Assembly: GCA_937873375.1 (NCBI GenBank)
Contig: CALMWK010000072.1
Span: 1 to 32,950, forward strand
DNA from: Candidatus Bathyarchaeota archaeon
Lineage (GTDB): Archaea; Thermoproteota; Bathyarchaeia; Bathyarchaeales; Bathycorpusculaceae
DNA length: 32,950 nt
Direction of reading: 5' to 3'
Below, piece by piece: positions 15,186-22,129 of this stretch. Numbering within the stretch: position 1 is the first letter of the stretch; each line of letters opens with the position of its first letter. A program made the translations under genes and the position numbers. Under the pieces are notes generated by a model. It searched no databases. It worked only from the letters and a program-made list of their open reading frames with translations, and was not told the origin of the DNA.

Positions 15186-15428
15186 TTATCGGGGTTTGGG
15201 TCGGAGGCGTTTTTTGTTGGTGAGCAGGGCTACGGCTTGGGCGTGGCTGCATCGGCCTTTGTTTAGGTAGCCTTGGCAGTTGCAGCTGAGTTTGCCTGTG
15301 TGGTCTTGGGCGATGGTGTAGGTGCCGTGTTCGCCGATGACGTTGTAGATTCCGTTGCCTAGGTTTTCGATTCTGCCAGATTCTATGAGGTAGCGGGCTT
15401 TTTGGTGCATGATGTCGTCGTGTGGCAT
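15186..15428 (-). CDS. SWIM zinc-finger protein
   Basis: 80 residues. The motif LSCNCQGYLNKGRCSHAQAV is CxC-x(n)-CxH, the SWIM zinc finger, preceded by two short strands (GNGIYNVIGEHGTYTIAQDH) that are usual in SWIM domains. SWIM fingers bind DNA or protein and occur alone in many archaeal small proteins. The C-terminus is basic (NKKRLRPKPR). Its partner is not evident; CBS and membrane genes beside it are on the same strand but separated by more than 30 bp. Confidence 0.8.
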   Translation of the reverse strand: MPHDDIMHQKARYLIESGRIENLGNGIYNVIGEHGTYTIAQDHTGKLSCNCQGYLNKGRCSHAQAVALLTNKKRLRPKPR

Positions 15429-15555
15429 GTTTGTCCCGGTTGGTTGTGTTTGGTAGAGTATTTGGGTGAGGTTTGATTAAAACTGTTTGCTGGGGGTTGT
15501 TTGGGTTTTGAAAAAAAGGCTAAATGGGGGACAGTTGCGCCCCATTGGGGGTGTT

Positions 15556-15993
15556 TTATCGTACGCGTTTGTAGCCTGGTTTGTAGAGTTCGGCTAGTTC
15601 TGCTAGCTTTTCTGGGGCTGCTACGATGATGTTGTCTGCGGTGAGTACGCCGACGAGTTCGCCTTGTGCGCCTGTGACTGGTAGGTGTTTGACGCCCCAG
15701 TGGTTCATCATTTGGACGGCTTCGGGGATGGTTTTGTTTTGGTCGATGGTGAAGATGGGGTTGGTGTAGATCATGCGGGCGATGACGGAGTTGGTTGCGG
15801 TGTTTTGGGTGATGAGGCGGACGATGAGGTCGTGTTCGGTTATGATGCCTGTGGGTTTGTTTTGCATTACGACCATGACGTAGCCTATGTCTTTTTCTGC
15901 CATAAGGTTGACTACTTTGGATACGCTTGTTTCGTTGTCCACAACTGGGACAGATTTAGTCATGATATCGCATACTTTGATGGTGCTTGCCAT
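15556..15993 (-). CDS. CBS-domain pair protein
   Basis: 145 residues made of two CBS motifs in tandem: KVCDIMTKSVPVVDNETSVS ... GYVMVVMQNKPTGIITEHDL and ARMIYTNPIFTIDQNKTIPE ... KHLPVTGAQGELVGVLTADN. CBS pairs bind adenine nucleotides and usually sense energy state, alone or through a partner. With no other domain, this is a stand-alone sensor. A gagga ribosome site lies just before ATG 15993 and an A/T-rich element (about 16025-16045) may be its promoter. It looks like a host gene sitting inside the presumed proviral segment. Confidence 0.85.
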   Translation of the reverse strand: MASTIKVCDIMTKSVPVVDNETSVSKVVNLMAEKDIGYVMVVMQNKPTGIITEHDLIVRLITQNTATNSVIARMIYTNPIFTIDQNKTIPEAVQMMNHWGVKHLPVTGAQGELVGVLTADNIIVAAPEKLAELAELYKPGYKRVR

Positions 15994-16138
15994 TAAGATT
16001 CCTCTAATGTTGTATGAGAAAAGACCCCGTCATTTATCTATTTTTTGTTATTTGCTAAAATGCCATGTATGTTTAGGCGGTTAGTTTTGGTTAAAAGTTA
16101 TTAGGCTGCATCTGCTTAGTCTTTTTGAGGGGTAAAGT

Positions 16139-16372
16139 TTGACTGCTCAAGCAAGTTTGGATGAGGTTTACGCGGAGGTTAAGCGTATGCGGCGGGAGCT
16201 CAAGTCGCTGGAGAAGAATCTCTCAAACTTAGAGGCGACGCTGATTCCTGAGGAGAAAGCGAGCCCTGAAGAGATAAAAGAGCTCAAAGCCCTCAAGCGT
16301 GAAGCCTTGCGAGGCGAGTGTGTTTCCTTGGAAGATGTTCTGAAGAAGCACGGGGCAAAGAAAAGTGCCTAA
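16139..16372 (+). CDS. RelB-like antitoxin
   Basis: 77 residues, TTG start behind gaggggt. Highly charged helical protein: a coiled-coil segment (VYAEVKRMRRELKSLEKNLS, then NLEATLIPEE) and a C-terminal segment (LKALKREALRGECVSLEDVL, KKHG) of the kind that wraps a RelE/ParE toxin. The stop overlaps the toxin's GTG by 8 bp, the normal antitoxin-first layout. Assignment depends mainly on the toxin next door. Autoregulation is expected from family knowledge, but a DNA-binding fold is not clear. Confidence 0.65.
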   Translation: MTAQASLDEVYAEVKRMRRELKSLEKNLSNLEATLIPEEKASPEEIKELKALKREALRGECVSLEDVLKKHGAKKSA

Positions 16373-16634
16373 GTACCGCCTAGTTTTTCATCGAAAAGCC
16401 GAAAAAGCGCTGGATGGGTTAGATGAGAAAACTAAGCATGTGGTGCTTGAGGATATTTTGTGTTTAGCGGATTTTACTGGGCTTAGAAGTCGTTTGGATA
16501 TTGTTAAGATGCAGGGGCAAGGGAACTTTTATCGGCTACGCACTGGCAAGCGGAGAGTTATGTTTGCCGTGGATAAAAAGTCAGAAACAATAATCATCCT
16601 AAAAATCGAGCACCGAGAAAGAGCATACGAGTAA
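16365..16634 (+). CDS. RelE/ParE-family toxin
   Basis: 89 residues from GTG 16365. Shows the family plan: YRLVFHRKAEKALDGLDEKT (strand and helix), then SRLDIVKMQGQGNFYRLRTG, KRRVMFAVDKKSETIIILKI and a final EHRERAYE. The Y-R-L-R-x-G-x-x-R segment and the terminal H-R-x-x-x-Y are typical of RelE-type mRNA interferases. When freed of antitoxin it should cut ribosome-bound mRNA or otherwise stop growth. In proviral cargo such pairs serve maintenance or abortive infection. Confidence 0.85.
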   Translation: MPKYRLVFHRKAEKALDGLDEKTKHVVLEDILCLADFTGLRSRLDIVKMQGQGNFYRLRTGKRRVMFAVDKKSETIIILKIEHRERAYE

Positions 16635-16741
16635 CACAGAAAGGCGAAACAGTCACCCAGAAATCACCAACCTAACCACACTTTGACTGGCGTAGTTTTT
16701 AGTGAAAAGTCTTAAATCAGAAGTGCCCCAGTGTTTTAACT

Positions 16742-17035
16742 ATGCAGAACGTCGAAGACATCAAGCGCGCGCTTTCCTCGAATAAGGCAGAGTTGAGGCT
16801 GAAGTTCAAAGTAAAAGACATCGGTGTTTTTGGTTCCTACGTGCGCGGCGAGCAGAAGCGGGCTAGCGATGTTGATGTTCTGGTGGAGTTCAAAGAGCCC
16901 GTGGGGCTTTTTGAGTTCGTCGCGCTGGAGAATTATTTGTCTGATTTGCTGGGTGTCAAAGTGGATTTGGTCTCCAAAAAAGCGTTAAAGCCCCACATTG
17001 GCAAGCGCATATTGCAGGAAGTTGTCATGGTATGA
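16742..17035 (+). CDS. mntA: MNT-type minimal nucleotidyltransferase (antitoxin of MNT/HepT pair)
   Basis: 97 residues. Carries the nucleotidyltransferase motif GS-x10-D-x-D exactly (GSYVRGEQKRASDVDVLVEF) and a later third carboxylate region (LLGVKVDLVSKKAL). In characterised MntA/HepT systems MntA adds AMP to the HepT toxin near its HEPN active site, blocking it. The stop overlaps the HepT start by ATGA. A weak TATA-like cttaaat about 30 bp upstream (near 16709) probably drives both genes independently of the RelBE-like pair. Confidence 0.85.
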   Translation: MQNVEDIKRALSSNKAELRLKFKVKDIGVFGSYVRGEQKRASDVDVLVEFKEPVGLFEFVALENYLSDLLGVKVDLVSKKALKPHIGKRILQEVVMV

Positions 17036-17382
17036 AACGCCGTGACTACCGCGATTACCTGCAGGATATTTTGGACGCTGTGGATGATGTGGAAGTTTTT
17101 GTTGGCGACATGAGTTTTGAGGAGTTCAAAAAAGACAGAAAAACCTTGAATGCGGTGGTTCGCAGCATCGAAATTATCGGTGAAGCTTCCAAGAAACTAC
17201 CCGACTCGTTAAAGGCAAAGTACAGGGAGCTTCCGTGGAAGGAAATGAGCGGCATGAGAGACAAACTAATACACGCCTACTTTGGAATGGACACCGAAAC
17301 CATCTGGAAAACAGTAAAAGAAAACATCCCACCACTGAAAAAGTCAATCCAGAAAATGCTCAAAGACCAAGAAAAACAATAA
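17032..17382 (+). CDS. hepT: HepT-like HEPN toxin (DUF86)
   Basis: 116 residues, all helical. Motif MRDKLIHAYFGMDTETIWKT contains the R-x4-H-x-Y signature of DUF86/HepT proteins; the Tyr is the expected site for AMP addition by the MNT partner. Upstream helices (YLQDILDAVDDVEVF, AVVRSIEIIGEASKKLP) also match. HEPN toxins are RNases that act on tRNA or mRNA. Coupled by ATGA to MNT at 16742. A 23-codon basic frame downstream (17398-17469) is too weak to call. Confidence 0.9.
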   Translation: MKRRDYRDYLQDILDAVDDVEVFVGDMSFEEFKKDRKTLNAVVRSIEIIGEASKKLPDSLKAKYRELPWKEMSGMRDKLIHAYFGMDTETIWKTVKENIPPLKKSIQKMLKDQEKQ

Positions 17383-17631
17383 CCCACTATCAATAAAATG
17401 TTGGCAAAACGAAGCGCCCAAGCCAAGAAAAAACCAGAAAACCTCAACCCCCTAAAAAAACTGAAATAGCCCCTTTGCAGTTACGCACTTCACCACTAAG
17501 GCAGAAACAGGCAACCACACCACACATTTTTTAACGCTTTATTGAAATATTTACTAAAATTTTAAATAGATATTGAATTAATTATTAATTGGCGTATGGT
17601 TACACGATGCTCGAGAAATCGAACTAAACGT

Positions 17632-17706
17632 GCCCGTGTAGCTTAGCCCGGACAGAGCGAGGGGACTCGCATCCCCTAGACGGGGGTTCAAATCCCCCCA
17701 CGCTTA
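17632..17706 (+). tRNA. Degenerate tRNA-like gene (possible pseudo-tRNA or att-derived)
   Basis: The D-arm (GCTT/GAGC with the A-G...GG loop) and T-arm (GGGGG TTCAAAT CCCCC) are clean. Other parts are not. The acceptor stem pairs only at its inner four positions (CGTG with CACG); positions 1-3 (GCC) face CTT at 70-72 and do not pair properly. The anticodon arm can form a five-pair AGGGG/CCCCT stem but leaves an eight-base loop (ACTCGCAT), giving either CGC (Ala) or, with a different register, TCG (Arg). A T5 tract at 17716-17720 and an A/T-rich upstream region at about 17555-17592 look like a real transcription unit. No 3'-CCA match is encoded (ACCC). Confidence 0.5.
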
Positions 17707-17784
17707 CCCTTTACCTTTTTCGACATTAAATGTTAATAATGGGAAAATAACGTCACACTTCTTCATATGGAAGATATATGTGCG

Positions 17785-18546
17785 CTAAGGCGAGTTTACC
17801 TTTTGCTCTTTCAATTCCTTGATTAGATTAATTACTTCTCTTATTGACTGAGCATCTTTGGCTTCCACATTGACATTGATAGTGTAGGATAATAGACCTA
17901 AAGATGCGGGTTGGTTTCTTATAACTAATGAAGCATGTTGAGGGAGGTCACTCGGAGATGCGTTCGAGGCGTTTTGGGAAACATTTTGCTGATTGGTCTC
18001 GTTTTGAGGCGCAGTAATTTGTTGGAAAGAAATACTATCTTCCGAACGGTCAAAATTCAGCAAGCCCTTACCAGCGAAAAGAACACAAAGGCGTTTCCCG
18101 CCTTCACGCACAAAATTGGAACTCCATTTTGCTTGAGCTAGTTTCCTAAGGTGTTCACCAAAGCCTAAAGGCGTACCTCTTTTACCTCCTTGTTCTGCTA
18201 TATACTTCTGCAGTTGAGAATACAAGCTATGGCGCTTCAAAATTTGTTGCCATAAATTAATTGCAGCGGCAGTATTTTTTTCTTCCAACGCAAGGGCTAT
18301 TTCCCTACCGATTGGAGAAAGCGCAAATGGAGAACGCTCACCTTCAAGTAAACCTACATAGCTTAAGAAAGAGCATGCTCTCCCAACACAGACGAAATCT
18401 CCAAGAGAATTATCTTTGGCGACTATTTCTTTTGATGTTGCTGCTTTCCCCACTCTGTAAATTGATGAGATAATCTTATCTAAATGCACATCAAAATCAA
18501 TAGGAGCACAAAAATGAGGAAGTTTCACTTTTTCAGAGGCAGACAT
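17785..18546 (-). CDS. Winged-helix protein of a putative nuclease pair
   Basis: 253 residues. N-terminal half is helical with winged-helix character: VHLDKIISSIYRVGKAATSK, then FLSYVGLLEGERSPFALSPI and GREIALALEE. This is followed by GGKRLCVLFAGKGLLNFDRS. The general look is of DUF5343-like proteins, but I am not certain. About residues 178-210 are Gln/Asn/Ser-rich and probably a flexible linker; the C-terminus (LSYTINVNVEAKDAQSIREV, INLIKELKE) is a strand-helix module seen at the end of related archaeal proteins. It is the second gene after the nuclease at 18581, 34 bp downstream, so the two are probably co-transcribed. Convergent with the tRNA-like gene. Confidence 0.55.
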   Translation of the reverse strand: MSASEKVKLPHFCAPIDFDVHLDKIISSIYRVGKAATSKEIVAKDNSLGDFVCVGRACSFLSYVGLLEGERSPFALSPIGREIALALEEKNTAAAINLWQQILKRHSLYSQLQKYIAEQGGKRGTPLGFGEHLRKLAQAKWSSNFVREGGKRLCVLFAGKGLLNFDRSEDSISFQQITAPQNETNQQNVSQNASNASPSDLPQHASLVIRNQPASLGLLSYTINVNVEAKDAQSIREVINLIKELKEQKVNSP

Positions 18547-18580
18547 GTATTAACCTTATTCACCATAAGGATATAAGTTT

Positions 18581-19573
18581 TTAAATTAGCTCAGTACACA
18601 ACCCATTTTGCGCTAGATTTTGAATGATTTTTTGTGGGCTTGGGTTTTTTTGTTTCCACCTTATTTGAAGCGCGTTTAGCAAAGTCATACTGCTGACGAG
18701 AACTACATTAATGGATTCGGCAAGAGCAATTGCATTCGCGTGAAAACAAGGCGCCCTCGCGTTAGGGCATTTCAATCTGAAGGCATTCCCCACAAAAATC
18801 ATCCTCTTGCCTTTGAACTCGGGTTTTGATTGAGATTTTGAAATTTGGTTTATGTCATTTTCGCCGATTTGTTTGTTTTCACCTTTGGTTTCAATAATGC
18901 CCTTAAAGTCACTAAAAGAAATTTCAATGTCTGGAATCCCAGAAGGTTTCTTTGGCAAGTTCTTGGCTTCAAATCCCAATTCAGAGAATGCGTCCTTTAC
19001 GAGTTCTCTGAAAGGATGCCCGGTTTCGTAATATAATGCTTTGAATCTTTCGATTCGTTTACTTTCTTCGAAAATAGGGAAATCGTGAATCCAAAGAGGT
19101 ATTTTGCTATGTTTCTCAATTTCCGCTTGCCCTACAGGCGTTAAGCTAATCTGTCCTTTTGCTGTTTCCAAAATTCCGGTGCGTGTCGATAAATCAATAA
19201 ATGACCTAAACATTAAGCGCCTTTCTCGCTCAGGGACAGTCGTATTGCAACAAATGGAAAGCATACTGAATATTTGTTCTTCAGTTTCAGGACCATAAAG
19301 AACCCGGCGGAAAAGCTCGAAGTATTCAGACTGTATTAGTCCAATGGTCAATGCCTTGTCATCTGCTCCGAAAACAAAACGCTTTCCTATAGAGGTCAAA
19401 GTGTATGTTGAGTCGACTAACCCTAAGAAATTGAAAGCGTTAGAAATCGCCGTGAACTCGGCTTTCCTGTATGAATACTTCCAAATGTCCCATTCAAGTT
19501 TGTCTTGCCCTTTTTGCCCAAGTAACCTCCGAAAACGTAAAAGGTCAACGAAAGATACAGATTTAGGATACAT
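18581..19573 (-). CDS. Winged-helix/PD-(D/E)XK restriction-endonuclease-like protein
   Basis: About 330 residues from ATG 19573, which has aaaggt eight bases upstream; an in-frame TTG at 19582 is less likely. Numbering from that TTG: residues 1-75 are a winged helix (WKYSYRKAEFTAISNAFNFL, GLVDSTYTLTSIGKRFVFG), a second one spans about 115-155 (RSFIDLSTRTGILETAKGQI), and about 185-305 is the nuclease. Its core is PSGIPDIEISFSDFKGIIET followed by KG, giving D218, E231 and K233 of the D-x(n)-ExK site, with a helix before it (HPFRELVKDAFSELGFEA) and a second strand (KRMIFVGNAFRL). Such winged-helix-nuclease fusions act in restriction or abortive defence. It diverges from the packaging operon. Confidence 0.7.
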   Translation of the reverse strand: MYPKSVSFVDLLRFRRLLGQKGQDKLEWDIWKYSYRKAEFTAISNAFNFLGLVDSTYTLTSIGKRFVFGADDKALTIGLIQSEYFELFRRVLYGPETEEQIFSMLSICCNTTVPERERRLMFRSFIDLSTRTGILETAKGQISLTPVGQAEIEKHSKIPLWIHDFPIFEESKRIERFKALYYETGHPFRELVKDAFSELGFEAKNLPKKPSGIPDIEISFSDFKGIIETKGENKQIGENDINQISKSQSKPEFKGKRMIFVGNAFRLKCPNARAPCFHANAIALAESINVVLVSSMTLLNALQIRWKQKNPSPQKIIQNLAQNGLCTELI

Positions 19574-19669
19574 TGAACCCAACCTTTGAATATGTTCTAA
19601 CGCATTTATCTTTTAGCTGTTTTGCATCAACTTTATAGCTGTTACTAATTTATGGTGTATTGAGGGAAA

Positions 19670-19738
19670 AAATTGGTAAATTTGTGAATTTATCAATTTG
19701 TAAATTGGTGAATTGCTAAATTTCACGACATTTTATAT
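19670..19738. promoter_or_regulatory. Repeated dyad operator and TATA box between the nuclease pair and packaging operon
   Basis: AAATTGGTAAATT (19670-19682), a 4-base spacer, AATTTATCAATTT (19687-19699): the arms pair over 13 positions with one G-T. A further direct copy, AAATTGGTGAATT, follows at 19702-19714, then ctaaattt. So three units of one 13-bp sequence alternate in orientation. Directly downstream is tttatat (19732-19738), a TATA box well placed for the ATG at 19774. A repressor binding here could block the packaging operon and perhaps the divergent nuclease gene; an iteron-type replication role is a less supported alternative. Confidence 0.65.
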
Positions 19739-19773
19739 GGGCTGGCTGCCCCGTCTTTTTTTAGTGAATAAAC

Positions 19774-20175
19774 ATGAAGGATGTATTAAACCAGATTAGT
19801 GGTTTAGCTGCAGGCGACCTCGTGGTGCTTGAGTGGCACGACGCAAGCATCGGCAAGAGCTTGAGCAATGGCATTAGCGGGATTGATGTGCCTGTGAAGA
19901 GCTGGGGCGTATTCATCGGCGTACTTGGGCAGAAGCGTAAGCATGCGGTTTTGGCGCAGAATGCGTTTCGGTACAGTGATGGCTTATTTGACATTGACTA
20001 CACCGCCATTCCCCTAACATGGACATCGGATGCAACAGTGATAGAGAAGGCGCATGTGGGCGCGGAAGAAGCAAGGGTGCTGCTGCACAGCTTTACCATT
20101 AACGAGAAAATGAAAGAAGGCAAAACCAGCTCTAATCGTTGCCGCAGACGGCAGATGAGGGTGCGTAACCATTGA
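19774..20175 (+). CDS. Unknown protein leading the packaging operon
   Basis: 133 residues. Beta-rich and soluble: LAAGDLVVLEWHDASIGKSL, then GIDVPVKSWGVFIGVLGQKR, KHAVLAQNAFRYSDGLFDID and YTAIPLTWTSDATVIEKAHV, followed by a helical, then basic tail (SSNRCRRRQMRVRNH). The opening resembles a small SH3-like or NlpC-like barrel segment (AGDLVVLEW...WGVFIGV...HAVLAQN), but I see no Cys-His catalytic pair, so no function is assigned. It is first behind the dyad operator and overlaps the next gene by 4 bp. It could be an early viral regulator or a host factor captured by the operon. Confidence 0.5.
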   Translation: MKDVLNQISGLAAGDLVVLEWHDASIGKSLSNGISGIDVPVKSWGVFIGVLGQKRKHAVLAQNAFRYSDGLFDIDYTAIPLTWTSDATVIEKAHVGAEEARVLLHSFTINEKMKEGKTSSNRCRRRQMRVRNH

Positions 20176-20429
20176 CTGACTGGGTAAAACGCGCCCTGAC
20201 CCGAAGAACAACCGACAGGACAGCCGTAAACGAGTTTTCGGAGGTTCCGCCCAGCGAGCGGCTGGTGCTCGGAGTAAAATTCGCCATGGCGCTGACTTTT
20301 AGCTTGACGGCGTTGGAGATTGCGCATCTGGCGCTGTTGGGCAGGTGGAACAGTGAAGTTTTCGCTGCCATCACGGGCATGACTGGCACCATAACGGGTG
20401 TTTTGATTTCTCAGAGGACAGGTGACTGA
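20172..20429 (+). CDS. Small holin-like membrane protein
   Basis: 85 residues with a TTG start overlapping the previous stop. Charged N-terminus (MTDWVKRALTRRTTDRTAVN), then two hydrophobic segments, LVLGVKFAMALTFSLTALEI and VFAAITGMTGTITGVLISQR. Size, two spans and location just before terminase genes fit a holin or another small viral membrane protein. Function is inferred from shape only. It overlaps the small terminase candidate by 8 bp. Confidence 0.45.
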   Translation: MTDWVKRALTRRTTDRTAVNEFSEVPPSERLVLGVKFAMALTFSLTALEIAHLALLGRWNSEVFAAITGMTGTITGVLISQRTGD

Positions 20430-20754
20430 AACCGTGACTGAACCAACGGTAGAACCCCCAGTAGATTCTATATATAGAGGGGGGGTAGGTCAAGCAGAGC
20501 AGACCCCCCGAACAGCCAAAGACCTCATAGAAACCGAATGGAAAATCATTGACAAACTTCAAAAATTAGCTACAAAAGCACGAAGCGACAAATCAAAAGG
20601 GTTCTACTACCAAACCCTCGCAGGACACATACGAACCCTCGCCACGCTTCTCAAACTCCACGGACAAACAAACCAAACAACCGACATAGCAAAACTTCTC
20701 AGCGAAATCAACAGTGAAGCCAAGAAACTCGCAAAGAGGCTCAAACAAAAATGA
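20422..20754 (+). CDS. Candidate small terminase subunit
   Basis: 110 residues, GTG start. A flexible N-terminus (about 1-28, VTEPTVEPPVDSIYRGG) is followed by a long helical region: DLIETEWKIIDKLQKLATKA, FYYQTLAGHIRTLATLLKLH and IAKLLSEINSEAKKLAKRLK. Small terminases are helical, oligomeric DNA-recognition proteins encoded immediately before the large subunit, and this one overlaps the large-subunit ATG by 4 bp. I see no clear helix-turn-helix, so position is the main argument. Confidence 0.5.
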   Translation: MTETVTEPTVEPPVDSIYRGGVGQAEQTPRTAKDLIETEWKIIDKLQKLATKARSDKSKGFYYQTLAGHIRTLATLLKLHGQTNQTTDIAKLLSEINSEAKKLAKRLKQK

Positions 20755-22127
20755 ACCTTGAGCCCCAAGCAGAAACACAACTCAAAGAAAAACCAGTCTT
20801 CTTCGCAAAACAACTCCTCGACTTTGAACCCTTCAACTACCAAGAAAAACTCCTCAACGACCCAAACCAACGCATCATAGCCTGCATGGGCAGACAAACA
20901 GGCAAAACCACAACCATAGCCGCCAAAGCAATCCACTACGCATACACCCACAAAAAAACAACAACCCTCATCATCAGCCCATCAATGCGCCAAAGCATGA
21001 TAATGTTCGACAGAATCCTCACCCTCATCTACAACAACCCCATCCTAAGCAACAGCATAAAACGCAAAACCCACACCATCATCCAACTCACAACCCAAGC
21101 AAAAATAATCGCACTCCCATGCAGCGAAAACTTACTACGAGGATACACCGCAAACCTAGTCATCGCAGACGAAGCATCATTCATACCCGAAAAAATCATA
21201 ACCGAAATCATCTACCCCATGCTCAGCACCACAAACGGCACAGCTATCCTCCTATCCACACCATGGGACAAAAACCACTTCTTCTACAAAGCCTTCCTCA
21301 ACCCAACCTACAGCACCCACAAAATCCCCTCAAACCAAAACCCACTCATCCCAAACGCATTCCTAAAAGAAATGCAGCAAAACATGACCACAGACGCATA
21401 CCAACGCGAATACCAAGCAGAATTCACCGAAGCCCAAACCAGCTACTTCCAACAAGAACTCATCCGCCAATGCATAGAACACGCACAAAAAATCAACCTC
21501 GAACCCATAACAGACATCGAACAAACCATCCCCAAAGCAGAATACTACGCAGGATTAGACCTCGGAAAACTCCAAGACTACAGCGCCATAGCCATCATCC
21601 AAAAAACCAACGAAGTCCTCAAACTGGTCTACACCCACCAATTCCCACTCGAAACACCCTACACAGAAGTCATAGCCACAACAAACCGCATCCACCAACA
21701 ATTCCACCTACAAAAACTGCTCATAGACCAAACAGGCATAGGAGAACCAATCCTAGAAGCCCTAAAAGAACAAAACATACCCGCAGAAGGCGCAACCCTA
21801 ACCCAAGACACCAAAACCGAACTCCTAACCCACCTCAAACTCATCATGCAACAACAAAAACTCGCCATCCCCTACGACAAACAACTCTGCCAACAAATCA
21901 ACGACCAACAATACGCCTACACCAAAAACGGCAAACTCACTTTTCAGCACCCACCAAACACACACGACGACCAACTCTGGGCACTCGCACTCGCAACATA
22001 CGCCACAAAAACCCAACCATCACCGCACCTGTGGATAGTCGCAAAAACCGCACGCACAGGCAAAACCAAACTCCAAAACCTACGCAAAAAACTCCTCAGC
22101 CACAAAACCACAGGAGACACACGATAA
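20751..22127 (+). CDS. terL: Large terminase subunit (ATPase-nuclease)
   Basis: 458 residues, near the usual length. ATPase: Walker A MGRQTGKT at 46-53, Walker B LVIADEAS at 136-143, coupling motif ILLSTPW at about 166-172. RNase H-like nuclease: D270 in AGLDLGKLQDYSAI, D326 in LLIDQTGIGEP, and D406/D407 in HDDQLWALALA, the three acidic positions for two-metal cutting. All key residues are present, so the protein looks intact. It pumps viral DNA into the capsid through a portal and cuts it; no portal gene is seen here. The coding strand is very poor in G (4 G in the 60 bases from 21841). It ends two bases before the ABC-GNAT gene. Confidence 0.95.
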   Translation: MNLEPQAETQLKEKPVFFAKQLLDFEPFNYQEKLLNDPNQRIIACMGRQTGKTTTIAAKAIHYAYTHKKTTTLIISPSMRQSMIMFDRILTLIYNNPILSNSIKRKTHTIIQLTTQAKIIALPCSENLLRGYTANLVIADEASFIPEKIITEIIYPMLSTTNGTAILLSTPWDKNHFFYKAFLNPTYSTHKIPSNQNPLIPNAFLKEMQQNMTTDAYQREYQAEFTEAQTSYFQQELIRQCIEHAQKINLEPITDIEQTIPKAEYYAGLDLGKLQDYSAIAIIQKTNEVLKLVYTHQFPLETPYTEVIATTNRIHQQFHLQKLLIDQTGIGEPILEALKEQNIPAEGATLTQDTKTELLTHLKLIMQQQKLAIPYDKQLCQQINDQQYAYTKNGKLTFQHPPNTHDDQLWALALATYATKTQPSPHLWIVAKTARTGKTKLQNLRKKLLSHKTTGDTR

Positions 22128-22129
22128 CC

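Noticed and set aside
17398-17469. 23-codon basic frame after HepT
   Set aside because: Low-complexity Lys/Pro sequence, no ribosome site and no promoter.
21119-22129. Long in-frame extension upstream of the ABC-GNAT gene, open for 337 codons inside terL
   Set aside because: It is a second frame of the large terminase in very G/T-poor sequence where stops are rare; the translation is His/Pro/Arg/Thr low complexity and the real start is ATG 22130 after the terL stop.
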